DNA of 64,000 bases from CAZWBR01 sp964632305. GTDB lineage: Bacteria; Bacteroidota; Bacteroidia; Bacteroidales; Prolixibacteraceae. Positions within the stretch are counted from its first letter, which is position 1; every line of letters starts with the position of its first letter. A model generated the notes under the pieces. That model was not told where the DNA came from and did no database searches. It saw only the letters and a list, made by a program, of their open reading frames with translations. Of the stretch, positions 63,549 through 64,000 are shown in pieces. The stretch is taken from NCBI GenBank assembly GCA_964632305.1, contig CAZWBR010000004.1:1-64000 (forward strand). Reading direction: 5' to 3'. Made by a program: the position numbers and the translations under genes.

Positions 63549-64000
63549 ATGATCGAAGACAGCTTTCAACTGGAAGGTATTGAACCTACTGAATTTTATG
63601 GGGTAAGAAACTCAAAACTTGCTTTAATCAAGTCGTATTGCCCTAAGCTCTCGGTCGTTGCCCGCGGCCATACCATCAAGGTGAAGGGTGATGCTGCTGA
63701 GGTAAGCAGTTTTGCCCGTAAGTTCCAGTTGATTATCGAACATATCTATCAGTATAATTCGTTCTCTGAAGATATTATTCACCAAATCATGATGGATGAT
63801 ATGCAGTCTGTCGATCAGAGTATCGAGAGCAGTGATGTTCTTCTGTTTGGCAATGCCGGTAAGCCGATCAGGGCCCGGACCCACAATCAACGAAAACTGG
63901 TCGAATGTTGCGGTAAAGATGATATGATCTTCGCGATTGGGCCAGCCGGAACCGGGAAGACCTACACGGCTATAGCTCTTGCTGTTAAGGCATTGAAAAA
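63549..64000 (+). CDS. PhoH-like ATPase, 3' end outside the window
   Basis: Starts at ATG 63549 and runs to the window's right edge, 150 codons. The first ~110 residues are the PhoH N-terminal KH-like part (SVVARGHTIKVKGDAAEV), and GPAGTGKT (from about residue 134) is the Walker A motif of the P-loop NTPase domain. PhoH family proteins are phosphate-starvation-linked ATPases, probably RNA helicases or nucleases. Divergent from mazG. Confidence 0.92.
   Translation, partial: MIEDSFQLEGIEPTEFYGVRNSKLALIKSYCPKLSVVARGHTIKVKGDAAEVSSFARKFQLIIEHIYQYNSFSEDIIHQIMMDDMQSVDQSIESSDVLLFGNAGKPIRARTHNQRKLVECCGKDDMIFAIGPAGTGKTYTAIALAVKALK

Overview
The window looks like a chromosomal segment of a member of the phylum Bacteroidota, probably an anaerobic or facultative Bacteroidales/Marinilabiliales-like organism. 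The reasons are: promoters of the Bacteroidota type (TTG or TTTG about 19-22 nt upstream of TAnnTTTG) in front of many genes; exported and lipoprotein leaders of Bacteroidota style; the neighbouring gyrA and clpC genes with a TPR gene; oxygen-sensitive enzymes (an [FeFe] hydrogenase-like protein and an Fe-S serine dehydratase); and families typical of that phylum (DUF4056, fused E1 of the branched-chain/pyruvate dehydrogenase type, AraC-type regulator with a membrane segment). Genus and species cannot be read from the sequence.

Layout. 1-2306 is the 3' part of a long TPR-type gene whose left end is a near-identical 183-bp tandem array. 2505-10372 is an alpha-2-macroglobulin lipoprotein gene coupled to pbpC, a periplasmic defence/repair pair. 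10394-13696 holds a DMT-type membrane protein, an M48 protease with a TerB-like tail and a DUF4056 protein. 13697-14583 is a repeat-rich gene-free stretch. 14584-16742 is the selenium cluster selU-selD. 16997-20823 holds a regulator that looks truncated, a TonB-C/TPR protein, a frameshifted outer-membrane porin gene and an FMN-binding protein. 20903-31942 holds argS, a Gfo/Idh/MocA oxidoreductase, corA, an exported thioredoxin, two zinc peptidases, a group-B-like [FeFe] hydrogenase and serine dehydratase. 32109-36611 holds a GroES-like protein and three tRNA-Lys genes; two identical tRNA-Lys(UUU) genes bracket a pair of exported enolase-superfamily paralogues. 36842-44616 holds a short-chain dehydrogenase, a thioesterase, a LysE exporter, a conserved unknown, a Nudix hydrolase, aminopeptidase P and a large HExxH/beta-propeller/barrel protein. 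44617-45612 is a 1-kb gene-free stretch with a striking motif cluster. 45613-55297 holds an XRE regulator, pyrK-pyrD, a serine hydrolase lipoprotein, a 2-oxoacid dehydrogenase operon (E2, fused E1, flavodoxin), a Bax-like glucosaminidase, mgsA and exported msrB. 55940-64000 holds a TPR protein, gyrA, clpC, mazG and the start of a phoH-like gene.

Most genes are ordinary housekeeping or envelope genes. The parts that are not explained by genes and deserve attention are: a pair of distant, sequence-diverged elements with the same design (24-nt head, four 11-nt units, hairpin) at 13985-14067 (+) and 55414-55494 (-); the TACATTTG cluster at 44952-45561; and the tRNA-bracketed enolase segment. I did not find phage, conjugation, CRISPR or intact insertion-sequence genes.
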